In this document: one piece after another, positions 26,402 to 35,464 of the stretch
Position numbering within the stretch: position 1 is the first letter of the stretch
How the letters are laid out: each line of letters begins with the position of its first letter
DNA from: Pseudomonas berkeleyensis
GTDB lineage: Bacteria > Pseudomonadota > Gammaproteobacteria > Pseudomonadales > Pseudomonadaceae
Direction of reading: 5' to 3'
Length of the DNA: 64,000 bases
Assembly: GCF_014109765.1 (NCBI RefSeq)
Contig: NZ_CP059139.1
Location: forward strand, 5,415,001-5,479,000
Notes under the pieces: generated by a model
The model's input: only the letters and a program-made list of their open reading frames with translations
The model's database searches: none
What the model was told of the DNA's origin: nothing
Made by a program: the position numbers and the translations under genes

Positions 26402-26881
26402 ATGTCACAAGCAACTTGGAACCCTGCACAATATCTCAGCGTCATGTCCTGGACTACGTTCAGCACAATGATAACGAGCTTCCTACTCGCGCTTATCTTC
26501 TTTCCCATTGCTAATTTTGGAGCTTATCTAGTCGGCTGGCCCCTCGGGTTATCCATTACCGCCAATATCATTCTATTCATTGCCTCTTCACTCGCACGAC
26601 GCGATCAATATGTAAGCGTCTCTTTGACAGCCGAGGGAATTCGATACGCTGACGAATCCGAGTCCTACCGTCGCAACGAACTTCTTCGCGCCAGTGATAT
26701 CAAGAAGATTCGCATTCGACGCAATCCATTCTTCAAGTCACTGACGATCGACATGAAGGAAGACAATCAACGCTTCTTTCTGAGTAATGCGTCTCTCACG
26801 GAGAATTTTCTGGCGGAAGCCAACGCGCTCATCAACCAGGCAGCGGACAACTCGCCACAAACTGGCCTGCAAAAGGCGTAA
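26402..26881 (+). CDS. Small two-helix membrane protein, putative immunity-like
   Basis: The 159-aa protein has two adjacent hydrophobic segments (around residues 20-45 and 50-68) followed by a soluble domain with a strand-rich start (YVSVSLTAEGIRYADESESY) that resembles bacterial PH-like folds. I do not recognise the family. AAGGAAG at 26391 is well placed before ATG 26402. It shares layout with the next gene: two helices, then a similar ...AEG... strand. Base composition is AT-rich at its upstream side. Its position behind a putative pore-forming effector makes a protective role possible, but this is inference. Confidence 0.55.
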   Translation: MSQATWNPAQYLSVMSWTTFSTMITSFLLALIFFPIANFGAYLVGWPLGLSITANIILFIASSLARRDQYVSVSLTAEGIRYADESESYRRNELLRASDIKKIRIRRNPFFKSLTIDMKEDNQRFFLSNASLTENFLAEANALINQAADNSPQTGLQKA

Positions 26882-26995
26882 GTAGCAAAGAGGAAGGCGA
26901 CCGAGCATTGCACTGCCAGAGCGCACTGATCTCATAGTCACAACCAGTGCGGTACACCGTTTTTCGGGTTCCCCCTCGCACGGCCACATAGCGCT

Positions 26996-27643
26996 ATGAA
27001 TGCACTGATAAAGGTTTTCCCGGATAGCATTTTCACCGTCGATGACGCGGGTGGTGTTTCGATGATCGAACGCCACTCTGCTACGTCCATGACCCATGTG
27101 TTGAGATGGGGCTGGTTAGTACTTCTTCTGGCTTTTATTGCGTCATGCCGAGTCGACGTTGCAGGACTTACGGTCACATTATTCTGCTTGATGTTGGGAT
27201 ATCCGCTCATTGTGCTGGTAATCGCGAACTGGATATTTCCCGACACCACCTACGAAGCTCACTTCGACGCTGAGGGGCTTCATCTGGCCATCGGCCATGC
27301 GCAAGACCTGACGGTCCATGCCAGTATTTTCGTTCCTTACCGGGAGATCACTGAACTGGTGACTCTTGACCATTATCGAGATCTGGGCCGATACGGCACC
27401 ACATGGTTTCGTAGCTACATCATCAAAACAAAAGTGCCATACGGCAAAAAGCCTTACCTGCAGATCAATACCAAGCGCAGTGCGGAGTCGGTGCATTCCG
27501 TTTTGAACAGGGTCGCTAAACTGCCTGCGGCACAACACATCCGCATACCACCGATGATTACCATTGGCGATCCGCCCTTCAGCCCAGCAAGAAGGCGCGA
27601 ACAACGCGAAGAGCGTGAGAGGCGTCTACGCGGAGAGGTGTAA
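26996..27643 (+). CDS. Two-helix membrane protein, possible paralogue of the preceding gene
   Basis: The 215-aa product has two hydrophobic segments (WLVLLLAFIASC around 35-50 and TLFCLMLGYPLIVLVIANWIF around 58-80), then a soluble strand-rich domain (YEAHFDAEGLHLAIGHAQ) and a very basic C-terminus (RRREQREERERRLRGE). The arrangement, and the AEG strand after the helices, parallel the 159-aa protein before it, so the two may be diverged duplicates. No ribosome site is strong before ATG 26996. No family is recognised; function could be immunity to a type VI effector. Confidence 0.5.
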   Translation: MNALIKVFPDSIFTVDDAGGVSMIERHSATSMTHVLRWGWLVLLLAFIASCRVDVAGLTVTLFCLMLGYPLIVLVIANWIFPDTTYEAHFDAEGLHLAIGHAQDLTVHASIFVPYREITELVTLDHYRDLGRYGTTWFRSYIIKTKVPYGKKPYLQINTKRSAESVHSVLNRVAKLPAAQHIRIPPMITIGDPPFSPARRREQREERERRLRGEV

Positions 27644-27843
27644 TGGCTGGAGAGCACAAAGCTGCCAACGGACAGAACCCGGCTTAGGTGGCGAAGTCCA
27701 GTCTCAGTGGAGCCTTCCGCCAGCGCGACCTGCAACGCCTCCGTCATCGAGCTATTTGCCGAGGTACGAAACGAGCTCCATCAGGAGTGGCTTCATGCCG
27801 AACATACGTCAACACAAGGCCTTGGCCAGCCTCCTGATGGCAC

Positions 27844-28545
27844 CTACGCATCCACCTGCTCATTGCCAATCGGCAACTTCAGACGTTCGAGCCGGTGGCT
27901 GGCAGCCTTCAGCGTGAGCTGACCGTCCAGAAAACTTGGCCCATAGATGCTCGCGTCTATATGAGCATGCTGCGGGTGGGCCAGGCACGTGGCTGGGGAA
28001 AAGCTCATCCGACGACCAGTCTTCAGCAGCAGTAACAGGTCGCGCGGACGACTGTCCTTGGAGTAGAAGCTGTGTTGCTGCAAGCCGAGCATGCGAAGGC
28101 GGAAAGCTGCATCGGGTGTACCGTTGCGATCCAGCCGCAGTAGATCGAGCTGGAGGCCATCGGCCAGCTCGGTTCTGTTCAGAACCTCCACATACTCAAG
28201 GTTCAGCAGCAATTGCAGCACGGCATTCAGCGGCTCCTCTGGCAGCGGCCTGAAAAATTCACAACCTGCGAGCCAGAGCATGCGCAAAGCGAGATAGCCA
28301 AAGAGTATGCCGATAATCAGGCTTAACAGCACATGCCTGTTGACGCTCCCCTGATCGCAGGACCGCGTTCCGCGCATGCCGCGAGCGGCCTGAGTAACGC
28401 AGCCACCGGCGTCACGCGCTGGCTCAAAGGCCAGCCACAAGAAACTCATGCTTATCGCCGTCATTATCAGCAGTACCAGCATGAATGTGCCGCTGCCGCT
28501 GGACGTCAGTCGGCCCCAGCGTTCGCCGATCCTGAGCTTCAACAT
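27844..28545 (-). CDS. Membrane protein of unknown function, opposite strand of the island
   Basis: The 233-aa product has a hydrophobic segment near residues 20-40 and another near 71-91 (LLSLIIGILFGYLALRMLWLA), then a soluble region of strands and helices. It repeats the plan of the small membrane proteins to its left but lies on the minus strand. Its ATG overlaps the stop of a 39-codon frame (ATGTTGA), so translation is probably coupled. The family is not recognised. The gene has ordinary GC content and could be an orphan immunity or envelope protein. Confidence 0.5.
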   Translation of the reverse strand: MLKLRIGERWGRLTSSGSGTFMLVLLIMTAISMSFLWLAFEPARDAGGCVTQAARGMRGTRSCDQGSVNRHVLLSLIIGILFGYLALRMLWLAGCEFFRPLPEEPLNAVLQLLLNLEYVEVLNRTELADGLQLDLLRLDRNGTPDAAFRLRMLGLQQHSFYSKDSRPRDLLLLLKTGRRMSFSPATCLAHPQHAHIDASIYGPSFLDGQLTLKAASHRLERLKLPIGNEQVDA

Positions 28546-28658
28546 GCAGCCGAGCTCTGTTTGCGCAGCGCGGTCAGTGGTGTGCCGCGACAGTAGCGAG
28601 CCAGCCGAATTTCCAGGGTGGCGAGCAGGAGAAGAGAGAGGATCAATCGGTTATTCAT
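28539..28658 (-). CDS. Short 39-aa peptide frame upstream of the 233-aa gene
   Basis: A frame of 39 codons with an N-terminal hydrophobic stretch (NNRLILSLLLLATLEIRLA) after an AAGGATG ribosome site. It overlaps the start of the 233-aa gene, which lacks a clear site of its own. It could be a small membrane peptide or a leader that couples translation. Evidence is only the site, the overlap and the hydrophobicity. Confidence 0.35.
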   Translation of the reverse strand: MNNRLILSLLLLATLEIRLARYCRGTPLTALRKQSSAAC

Positions 28659-28832
28659 GAAACATCCTTGTTGAATCAGTTGTCCGTTTAGCCTAGGCAG
28701 GCCCGTCAGGACGTATCTCAAAGCGCTATACGAACATATCTCACGCAAGGCATGCGGCCCAAACTCAGGTCACGACTATGCGAATCTCGTCATATCAGAG
28801 CTCAAGCGGGGCCCTGACCGAATGCATGCAGA

Positions 28833-30086
28833 CTAGTGCTGCGCTTGTTGAACCATCTTGCGGCCATGCGGAATCAACAACATCAAAACCAGCATCCCCA
28901 ACACTCCCGCCCCAACGAACAACCCCTCATACCCCAACGCCTTGGCCAGCACCCCGCTGCTGGCCCCAACGAAACCGGACAGCAGCAACTGCGCCGAGGC
29001 CTGCAGGGTGAAGTCGGCGCCTTCGTGTTCCGGGCGGCACATGCGCATCATGGCGGCGAACAGGGCGACAGTGGACATGCCATCGGCCACCTGTTCAAAC
29101 AGGGTCACGGCATAGACCAGACCGGTGTTGGCGCCTTGCCCCACCAGCAGCGCCAGGGCGGCGATGCCGATGGCTTGCAGGGTACCGAACAGGATCAGTG
29201 CACGCAGCACGCCGATACGTGCGTAGACCAGGCCGCCCAGCAAGGCGCCGCCGATGCCGGCCAGACTGCTGATCAGGGTCAGCTGGCCAAGCTCTGCGGT
29301 ACTCCAGCCCTGATCCACCAGCATCGGTTTGATCATCGGCGAACCCAGCGAATCGCCCAGCTTGAAGGTCAGCACTACCGCCAGCCACAGCAACATACCG
29401 GGCTGCGCCAGCAGTCCGCGGTAGTGGCTCAGCAGCAAGCGCGGACCGAGGGCGGTTTCCGCCAGGACCGGCTGGAACGGCAACACCCGACGCTCGGGGA
29501 ACAACCAGATCGGCACGGTCATCAGCAGGATCAGGCCAGCCACCAGACCGACCGCCAGGTTCCAGCCCAACGGGTCGATCACCAGCAGCAGGCCGCTGCC
29601 ACTGACGATCATGCCAACCTTGTAGCCGCCCACCTGCAGGCTATTGCCCAGGCCGCGCCAGCGCTCCGAAAGCAGGCGCACGGTAAGGCCGTCGGTAGCC
29701 ACATCCTGAGTGGAGGCCAGCAGGTTGATCAGCAGCAGCAAGCCGAGCAGCCACCACAGGCCTTCACTAAACAGCGTCTGTGGTGCCAGCAGCGCCAGCA
29801 CGGCCACACAGACAATCACTCCGCTTTGCAGCGGCAGGATCCAGCCACGATGGTGGCCCAGGCGCCTTGATGCCAGGCGGTCGATCCAGGGCGCCCAGAA
29901 CACTTTCAGCAGCCAGGGTAACGCCAGCAGTTTGAGCAGGCCGATCAGGGCCAGATCTACGCCATGCTGACGCAGCAACACTGGCAACGAGTGAGCGATC
30001 AACCCGGAAGGCAAGCCCTGAGCGCAGTACAACGACGCCAGCAGCACCAGCGTGGCGTTGGACGGGCGAGGTGCAGTTGGCGACAT
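28833..30086 (-). CDS. MFS permease, AmpG/RhtX-FptX-like
   Basis: A 417-aa twelve-helix major facilitator. The opening LYCAQGLPSGLIAHSLPVLL and the following FWAPWIDRLASRRLGHHRGW place it in the AmpG-related group that includes the siderophore permeases RhtX and FptX and muropeptide permeases. Which of these substrates it carries cannot be told; the nearby zinc and heme uptake genes favour a metal-complex cargo, but no siderophore synthesis genes are present. ATG 30086 is used; the six-codon longer frame would need a TTG. It lies on the same strand as znuA, downstream of it, separated by a palindromic repeat. Confidence 0.8.
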   Translation of the reverse strand: MSPTAPRPSNATLVLLASLYCAQGLPSGLIAHSLPVLLRQHGVDLALIGLLKLLALPWLLKVFWAPWIDRLASRRLGHHRGWILPLQSGVIVCVAVLALLAPQTLFSEGLWWLLGLLLLINLLASTQDVATDGLTVRLLSERWRGLGNSLQVGGYKVGMIVSGSGLLLVIDPLGWNLAVGLVAGLILLMTVPIWLFPERRVLPFQPVLAETALGPRLLLSHYRGLLAQPGMLLWLAVVLTFKLGDSLGSPMIKPMLVDQGWSTAELGQLTLISSLAGIGGALLGGLVYARIGVLRALILFGTLQAIGIAALALLVGQGANTGLVYAVTLFEQVADGMSTVALFAAMMRMCRPEHEGADFTLQASAQLLLSGFVGASSGVLAKALGYEGLFVGAGVLGMLVLMLLIPHGRKMVQQAQH

Positions 30087-30161
30087 GGCGAGCGCTCGCG
30101 GCAAAAGCGCAAGCCTAGTAGTTTGCCCCCGCGAGCGGCAACGTGAGGATGGTTACAGTTC

Positions 30162-30212
30162 GTAGGATGGCGTGTACCGACCGTTGCCTGCGGTGCGCGT
30201 GGCACACCCTAC
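30162..30212. repeat. Palindromic repeat, GTAGGGTGCGC family (diverged copy)
   Basis: GTAGGATGGCGTGTACC faces GGCACACCCTAC. It is a diverged member of the family with better copies at 37026-37089, 43589-43641 and 49245-49306. Its right end includes the znuA stop codon. Confidence 0.6.
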
Positions 30213-31147
30213 AGATTACTGAGGCACTGCGTCAGGCCGGAGGCCAAATTCTCCAGCAGTTGCTCGTAACCGCTGGCGTTGACCGGCAAGGTGCCGCCCA
30301 AGGCATCGAGTTCGGCTAACTTGACCGGCAGACCGGCCGTAAGGGTTTCGGCCAGACGCGGGCGCAGCGGCGGCTCGCTGAATACGCAGCTCGGCCCGGC
30401 CTGCTGCAGGGTCTTGCGCATCGCAGCGACATGACGCGCGCCGGGTTGCACTTCGGTCAGCACGCTGAATACACCGGCATGCTTGAGGCCGTAGACGGCT
30501 TCGAAGTAATCGAACGCTTCATGGAAGACGAAATACGGCTTGCCTTGCAAGGCTGTCAATTGTGGGCGGATGCGGCCATCGAGCGCATCCAGGCGCGCCT
30601 CGAAGGCTTTCAGGTTGGCGGCATAACGCGCAGCGTTGGCAGCATCCAGCTTGGCCAGATCGGCAGCCATGCGCGCCGCGATCACACGGGCATTGTCCGC
30701 AGCCAGCCACAGGTGGGCATCCAGGCTGCCGGGACGGTGGTCGTGGTCATGACCCAGCTCGTCAGCAGTATGCGCGTGCTCATCAGCATGCTCGTCGTGA
30801 TCATGCTCGTCATGGCTGTCGCCAAAATGACGCAGGGTCATGCCAGGCAGATCCTGCACCGCCACCTGCGGCTTGTCGCGGCTGCCCAGCACACGCGGGA
30901 GGAAGGCTTCCATGTCCGGGCCGATCCAGTACAGCAAGTCGGCATCGCGCACGCGGCGTACATCGGACGGTCGCAGCGCGTAATGATGTGGCGAGGCGCC
31001 GGGCGGCAGCAGCACCTCGGGCTCGCCGACACCATCCTGCACCGCTGCGGCGATCAGTTGCAGCGGCTTGATGCTGGTGAGCAGGCGCACCTCGGCCTGG
31101 GCATTGGCGATGAAAAGCAGGGCAAGCAGACAGAAAAGACGCGACAC
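30209..31147 (-). CDS. znuA: Zinc ABC transporter periplasmic binding protein
   Basis: The 312-aa protein captures Zn2+ in the periplasm for ZnuBC. It has a signal peptide (SRLFCLLALLFIANAQA), the first zinc histidine in PGASPHHYALRP, and the characteristic His/Asp/Glu-rich mobile loop between about residues 113 and 137 (DEHDHDEHADEHAH and on). It is divergent from zur across a 66-bp spacer holding a Zur box, so it is repressed when zinc is plentiful. Order znuA / zur-znuC-znuB is the Pseudomonas one. Confidence 0.95.
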   Translation of the reverse strand: MSRLFCLLALLFIANAQAEVRLLTSIKPLQLIAAAVQDGVGEPEVLLPPGASPHHYALRPSDVRRVRDADLLYWIGPDMEAFLPRVLGSRDKPQVAVQDLPGMTLRHFGDSHDEHDHDEHADEHAHTADELGHDHDHRPGSLDAHLWLAADNARVIAARMAADLAKLDAANAARYAANLKAFEARLDALDGRIRPQLTALQGKPYFVFHEAFDYFEAVYGLKHAGVFSVLTEVQPGARHVAAMRKTLQQAGPSCVFSEPPLRPRLAETLTAGLPVKLAELDALGGTLPVNASGYEQLLENLASGLTQCLSNL

Positions 31148-31174
31148 GGGGCATACTCGGACGGGATTGAACGG

Positions 31175-31187
31175 GTAATATAATAAC
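31175..31187. promoter_or_regulatory. Zur box between znuA and zur
   Basis: GTAATATAATAAC matches the core GTTATANTATAAC of gammaproteobacterial Zur sites in all but two positions and is centred in the 66-bp divergent spacer, where it would control both directions. The surrounding TAATATAATAA also supplies -10-like elements. Confidence 0.7.
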
Positions 31188-31213
31188 GTCTCTCACCAGC
31201 GCCGTCCTTGCCC

Positions 31214-31699
31214 ATGACCGACATGCCCCTGGCTTCACGCCCCCACGACCATTCCCGCTGCGTCAGCCATGCCCTGGCCGAGGCCGAGGCCATCTGTACC
31301 CGTCAGGGTCTGCGCCTGACCGCCTTGCGCAAGCGTGTGCTCGAGCTGGTATGGGCCAGCCACAAGCCGCTGGGCGCATACGACATCCTCGGCGTGCTGA
31401 GTGACGAGGATGGCCGCCGCGCCGCGCCGCCGACGGTGTACCGCGCGCTGGACTTTCTTCTGGAAAACGGCCTGGTGCATCGCATCGCCTCGCTCAATGC
31501 CTTCGTCGGCTGCAGCCATCCGGAACATGCGCACCAGGGCCAGTTCCTGATCTGCCGCAGTTGCCATGCGGCCATCGAACTGGAACAGCCGGCCATCAGT
31601 CAGGCCATCGTCGACGGCGCCGCAGGCGTCGGTTTCAGCGTGGAGAGCCAGACCGTCGAAGTCGTCGGCCTCTGCGCCGGTTGCAAGGCAGCAGCATGA
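31214..31699 (+). CDS. zur: Zur, zinc-responsive Fur-family repressor
   Basis: The 161-aa regulator has the Fur-type winged helix ([21 protein letters not shown], residues about 73-93) and zinc-binding cysteine pairs CRSC and CAGC for the structural site. It is the np20/zur homologue and is followed by znuC with a 4-bp overlap (ATGA), so it heads zur-znuC-znuB. ATG 31214 is preferred over a TTG two codons upstream. It represses zinc uptake genes when zinc-loaded, including its own unit through the adjacent box. Confidence 0.93.
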   Translation: MTDMPLASRPHDHSRCVSHALAEAEAICTRQGLRLTALRKRVLELVWASHKPLGAYDILGVLSDEDGRRAAPPTVYRALDFLLENGLVHRIASLNAFVGCSHPEHAHQGQFLICRSCHAAIELEQPAISQAIVDGAAGVGFSVESQTVEVVGLCAGCKAAA

Positions 31700-32484
31700 A
31701 CGACGCCCTGATCCGTCTCGACGGAGTCGCGGTCAGCTTCAACGGCCAGGCTGTGCTGGATGACGTGCAGCTCAGCGTACAGCCCGGCGAGATCGTTACC
31801 CTGATCGGCCCCAACGGCGCCGGCAAGACCACCCTGGTGCGCGTGGTACTCGGCCTGCTGCAACCGGAACACGGTAACGTGCGCCGCGCACCGCGCCTGC
31901 GCATCGGCTACATGCCGCAGAAACTGCATGTCGATGCCACCCTGCCGCTGTCGGTGCTGCGCTTCCTGCGCCTGGTGCCGGGAGTGGATCGCAAACGCGC
32001 ACTGGCAGCACTGGCCGAGGTCGGCGCCGAGCAGGTGATCGACAGCCCGCTGCAGAGCATTTCCGGTGGCGAGATGCAGCGCGTGCTGCTGGCCCGCGCC
32101 CTGCTGCGCGAGCCGCAACTGCTGGTGCTCGACGAGCCGGTACAAGGCGTCGACGTCGCCGGCCAGGCCGAGTTGTACCGACTGATCTCACGGCTACGCG
32201 AGCGCCATGGCTGCGGCGTGTTGATGGTGTCGCACGACCTGCATCTGGTGATGAGCGCCACCGATCAGGTGGTCTGCCTCAACCGCCATGTGTGCTGTTC
32301 CGGTCACCCGGAGCAGGTCAGCGGCGACCCGGCCTTCATCGAGCTGTTCGGTCAGGATGCCAAGAGCCTGGCCGTCTATCACCACCATCACGACCACGAT
32401 CACGACCTGCATGGCGGCGTGGTCAAGCCCGGCCTGACCATCCACGGCCCGGCCCACGTTCACGGCCCTGGTTGCAAGCACTGA
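31696..32484 (+). CDS. znuC: Zinc ABC transporter ATPase
   Basis: The 262-aa ATPase powers zinc import. Walker A is GPNGAGKT (about residues 38-45), the signature is SGGEMQR and Walker B is LLVLDEP. The C-terminus is rich in histidine ([13 protein letters not shown] and HVHGPGCKH), as usual in ZnuC, and may sense zinc. It overlaps both zur (ATGA) and znuB (TGATG), so the three genes form one coupled unit. Confidence 0.95.
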   Translation: MNDALIRLDGVAVSFNGQAVLDDVQLSVQPGEIVTLIGPNGAGKTTLVRVVLGLLQPEHGNVRRAPRLRIGYMPQKLHVDATLPLSVLRFLRLVPGVDRKRALAALAEVGAEQVIDSPLQSISGGEMQRVLLARALLREPQLLVLDEPVQGVDVAGQAELYRLISRLRERHGCGVLMVSHDLHLVMSATDQVVCLNRHVCCSGHPEQVSGDPAFIELFGQDAKSLAVYHHHHDHDHDLHGGVVKPGLTIHGPAHVHGPGCKH

Positions 32485-33272
32485 TGCCCGATTTTCTTCT
32501 CAACGCCCTGCTCGCCGGCCTGACGCTGGCCCTGGTGGCCGGCCCACTCGGCTCCTTCGTCGTGTGGCGGCGCATGGCCTATTTTGGCGACACCCTGTCC
32601 CATGCCGCCCTGCTCGGCGTGGCGCTGGGACTGATGCTCGACGTCAGCCCAACCCTCACCGTGACCGTCGGCTGCGTGCTGCTGGCTGTGCTGCTGGTGA
32701 CCCTGCAACAGCGCCAGCCGCTGGCCTCCGACACCCTGCTCGGCATCCTCGCCCACAGCACGCTGTCACTGGGCCTGGTGGCGTTGAGCTTCATGCACGA
32801 CGTGCGCATCGACCTGATGAGCTACCTGTTCGGCGACCTGCTCGCCGTCAGCCCTACCGATCTGGCCTGGATCATGGGTGGTAGCGCGCTGGTGCTGGCA
32901 GCGCTGGCCTGGCTGTGGCGCCCCCTGCTGGCAATCACGGTGCATGAAGAGTTGGCGCGGGTCGAAGGCCTGCCGGTGGCAGCAATTCGCCTGGCGTTGA
33001 TGCTGTTGATCGCCGTGGTGATCGCCGTGGCGATGAAGATCGTCGGCGTGCTGCTGATCACCTCCTTGTTGATCATCCCGGCCGCTGCTGCCCAGCGCCA
33101 TGCACGCACACCGGAGCAGATGGCGATAGGTGCCAGCCTGCTCGGCCTGGTGGCCGTGTGTGCAGGGCTTAGCCTGTCCTGGTATCAGGACACCCCAGCC
33201 GGGCCATCCATCGTGGTCAGCGCCGCCGCGCTATTTCTGGCCAGCTTCGCGTTGCCCAAGCGCAACACCTGA
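32484..33272 (+). CDS. znuB: Zinc ABC transporter permease
   Basis: The 262-aa inner-membrane permease of the ABC-3 family has about eight hydrophobic segments and the family motifs VVWRRMAYFGDTLSHAALLGVALG near the start and the cytoplasmic coupling region HEELARVEGLPV. It forms the channel with ZnuC and receives zinc from ZnuA. The start codon shares a base with the znuC stop. A palindromic repeat follows the gene and may act as a transcript end. Confidence 0.95.
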   Translation: MPDFLLNALLAGLTLALVAGPLGSFVVWRRMAYFGDTLSHAALLGVALGLMLDVSPTLTVTVGCVLLAVLLVTLQQRQPLASDTLLGILAHSTLSLGLVALSFMHDVRIDLMSYLFGDLLAVSPTDLAWIMGGSALVLAALAWLWRPLLAITVHEELARVEGLPVAAIRLALMLLIAVVIAVAMKIVGVLLITSLLIIPAAAAQRHARTPEQMAIGASLLGLVAVCAGLSLSWYQDTPAGPSIVVSAAALFLASFALPKRNT

Positions 33273-33285
33273 TGGCGCGCTCTGC

Positions 33286-33346
33286 GTAGTCCGGATGCAA
33301 TCCGGGAATGCTCCACCACGTTTTCCCCGGATTGCATCCGGGCTAC
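33286..33346. repeat. REP-like palindrome, CCGGATGCAATCCGG type
   Basis: GTAGTCCGGATGCAATCCGG faces CCCGGATTGCATCCGGGCTAC. Each arm is itself nearly palindromic. A second copy of the unit is at 43656-43700. It fills the gap between znuB and the lipoprotein gene. Confidence 0.75.
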
Positions 33347-33425
33347 GGCGCGACCGATCGAGGTGAAATCAGCGATACGAACCTGTATGATTGCGCGTTT
33401 TTTGCACAATTCGAGACGCGTAGTC

Positions 33426-34271
33426 ATGAAGTCGTTCGCTTTTCGTGGTCTTCCTCTTTTTCTGGTTCTGCTGCTGGTCGGCTGCCAGAACACACCGTCG
33501 CACAGCGTGCCGCCGGTCGATGATCTGGTCATCGCCTTCCGCCAGCTCGACCTGAGCCTGGCCGAAGAACGCCTTGACGATGCGCGCGGCCAACTCAGCG
33601 CGCTGCAGCAACGCGCCAGCCGCGACACGCGCCTGGAGCAGTACCAACGCCAACTGGCCGAAGCCTACATGCAGCAAGGCCAGGAAGCGCTGCAGCAGGG
33701 TGATCTGGATCGCGCTGCGCAGGCGCTGGGCCAGGCCCGCAGCCTGATGCCGCAAGCCCCAGCCCTGAGCCATGACCTCAACCAGGCCATCGACAGCGCC
33801 CGCGCTGCCCGCCAGGCAGCTGCCGAGCAGCAGGCCCGCGAAGCGGCCGCCAAGCTCGATGCCGAGCGCCTGGAACAACTGCGCCAGCAACGCCTGGCCA
33901 GTGAACGCCAGGCCGCGACCAAGGCAGCAACCGCCCCGACAGCGGCGAGCCAGCCGACGCCCGTGGTCGAGAGCACACCCAAAGCACGCCTGATCGACCC
34001 AAGCGCCGCCACCAGCGTCGTGGCGTTGCCTATGCTGGACAGCCAGGACAACGAAAACCTGCGCCGCCTGCTCGACGGCGTAGCCGCCGATGTCGTGACC
34101 TTTCGCTGTGCGGTGCGCATCGAAGTGCGCGAGGCCAAGGATTACCCCTGGGTCGCGGCGCTGCTCTCGGCGCGGATCAAGAAGCTCGACCCGAGCTTCC
34201 GTCCGCAGCTGAGCCAGAAGATCGCGCCACAACAAGTACCGCGCCTGCTGTTGAGCCCACAACGCAACTGA
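33426..34271 (+). CDS. Lipoprotein with coiled-coil/TPR-like region (PA5502-like)
   Basis: The 281-aa product has a lipoprotein signal ending in LVGC (Cys20), followed by a helical region with tandem hairpins (LDLSLAEERLDDARGQLSAL; AYMQQGQEALQQGDLDRAAQ) like a TPR pair, an alanine/glutamine-rich linker about residues 115-190, and a C-terminal globular part. It occupies the place of PA5502 between znuB and metN in P. aeruginosa. The exact role is unknown; an envelope assembly or scaffolding function is conceivable. Confidence 0.75.
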   Translation: MKSFAFRGLPLFLVLLLVGCQNTPSHSVPPVDDLVIAFRQLDLSLAEERLDDARGQLSALQQRASRDTRLEQYQRQLAEAYMQQGQEALQQGDLDRAAQALGQARSLMPQAPALSHDLNQAIDSARAARQAAAEQQAREAAAKLDAERLEQLRQQRLASERQAATKAATAPTAASQPTPVVESTPKARLIDPSAATSVVALPMLDSQDNENLRRLLDGVAADVVTFRCAVRIEVREAKDYPWVAALLSARIKKLDPSFRPQLSQKIAPQQVPRLLLSPQRN

Positions 34272-34355
34272 GGAAGGGCACTCGTACTACCGCTGATCGG
34301 TAATGCCATTTTGTAATAAACATAGGCCTACAAAGATTTTCTCGGCCTAAACACT

Positions 34356-34428
34356 GCCGGGTAAACTAGCGCACTTTTGCGCCCTACCCGGCGCTCGATG
34401 GCCGGCTCGACAACCCTCTGGAGCCGGC
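34356..34428 (+). promoter_or_regulatory. Structured 5' leader upstream of metN
   Basis: Two hairpins lie in tandem. The first pairs GCCGGGTA (34356-34363) with TACCCGGC (34385-34392) and nests GCGCA-CTTT-TGCGC inside. The second pairs GCCGGCTC (34401-34408) with GAGCCGGC (34421-34428). The leader ends 28 bp before the GTG start of metN. It could be an attenuator or ligand-binding leader controlling methionine uptake; I do not recognise a known riboswitch class. Confidence 0.45.
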
Positions 34429-34456
34429 GACTGAACACACCCAAAAGGTCGTTCGC

Positions 34457-35464
34457 GTGATCCAGTTTCAATCCGTCCACAAGGCCTACCGCGTCGCAGG
34501 CCGCGAGATTCCGGCACTGCAGCCCACCACGCTGCAGGTCGGCAGCGGCCAGGTGTTCGGCATCATCGGCCATTCCGGCGCCGGCAAGAGCACCCTGCTG
34601 CGCCTGATCAACCGCCTGGAAGAACCCTCCGGCGGTCGCATCGAGATCGACGGCGTCGATGTCACCGCCCTCGATGCCAATGGCCTGCGCCGCTTCCGCC
34701 AGCAGGTCGGGATGATCTTCCAGCACTTCAACCTGCTGTCATCGAAAACCGTCGCCGACAACATCGCCATGCCGCTGCGCCTGGCCGGCGAACTGAGCCG
34801 TGCCGAAATCGACGCCCGCGTCGCCGAGCTGCTGGCCCGCGTCGGCCTGCAGGATCACGCCACCAAATACCCGGCACAACTCTCCGGCGGGCAGAAACAG
34901 CGCGTCGGCATCGCCCGTGCGCTGAGCACGCGACCGAAGATACTGCTGTGCGACGAGGCCACCAGCGCCCTCGACCCACAGACCACCACCGCCGTGCTGC
35001 ACCTGCTGGCCGAGATCAACCGCGAACTGGGCCTGACCATCGTGCTGATCACCCACGAGATGGACGTGATCCGCCGTGTCTGCGACCGCGTGGCGGTGAT
35101 GGATGCCGGCGTCATCGTCGAAGAGGGCCCGGTGGCCGAGGTGTTCCTGCACCCGCAACACCCGACCACACGACGTTTCGTGCAGGAGTCCGAGCACGTC
35201 GACGAAGCCGAACAGCGTGATGACTTCGCCCATGTCGAAGGCCGCATCCTGCGCCTGACCTTCCAGGGCGACGCCACCTATGCGCCGCTGCTGGGCACCG
35301 TGGCCCGTGAAACCGGAGTGGACTACAGCATCCTCGCCGGGCGCATCGACCGCATCAAGGACACTCCCTACGGCCAGCTCACCCTGGCCCTGACCGGTGG
35401 CGACATTGACGCCGCGCTGGCGCGCTTCGGCGCCGCCGACGTGCATCTGGAGGTACTGCGCTGA
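34457..35464 (+). CDS. metN: Methionine ABC transporter ATPase
   Basis: The 335-aa ATPase drives uptake of methionine. Walker A is GHSGAGKST, the signature LSGGQKQR and Walker B ILLCDEA; the last 90 residues form the NIL/ACT-like C-terminal domain ([20 protein letters not shown]) that binds methionine and inhibits the pump. The start is GTG 34457, with AAAAGG upstream. MetI begins on its stop codon (TGATG). The order metN-metI-metQ is complete and follows the PA5503-5505 pattern. Confidence 0.94.
   Translation: MIQFQSVHKAYRVAGREIPALQPTTLQVGSGQVFGIIGHSGAGKSTLLRLINRLEEPSGGRIEIDGVDVTALDANGLRRFRQQVGMIFQHFNLLSSKTVADNIAMPLRLAGELSRAEIDARVAELLARVGLQDHATKYPAQLSGGQKQRVGIARALSTRPKILLCDEATSALDPQTTTAVLHLLAEINRELGLTIVLITHEMDVIRRVCDRVAVMDAGVIVEEGPVAEVFLHPQHPTTRRFVQESEHVDEAEQRDDFAHVEGRILRLTFQGDATYAPLLGTVARETGVDYSILAGRIDRIKDTPYGQLTLALTGGDIDAALARFGAADVHLEVLR

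Noticed and set aside
27564..27917. 117-codon plus-strand frame between two island genes
   Set aside because: Overlaps the end of the 215-aa gene and the antisense of the 233-aa gene, and lacks a ribosome site.
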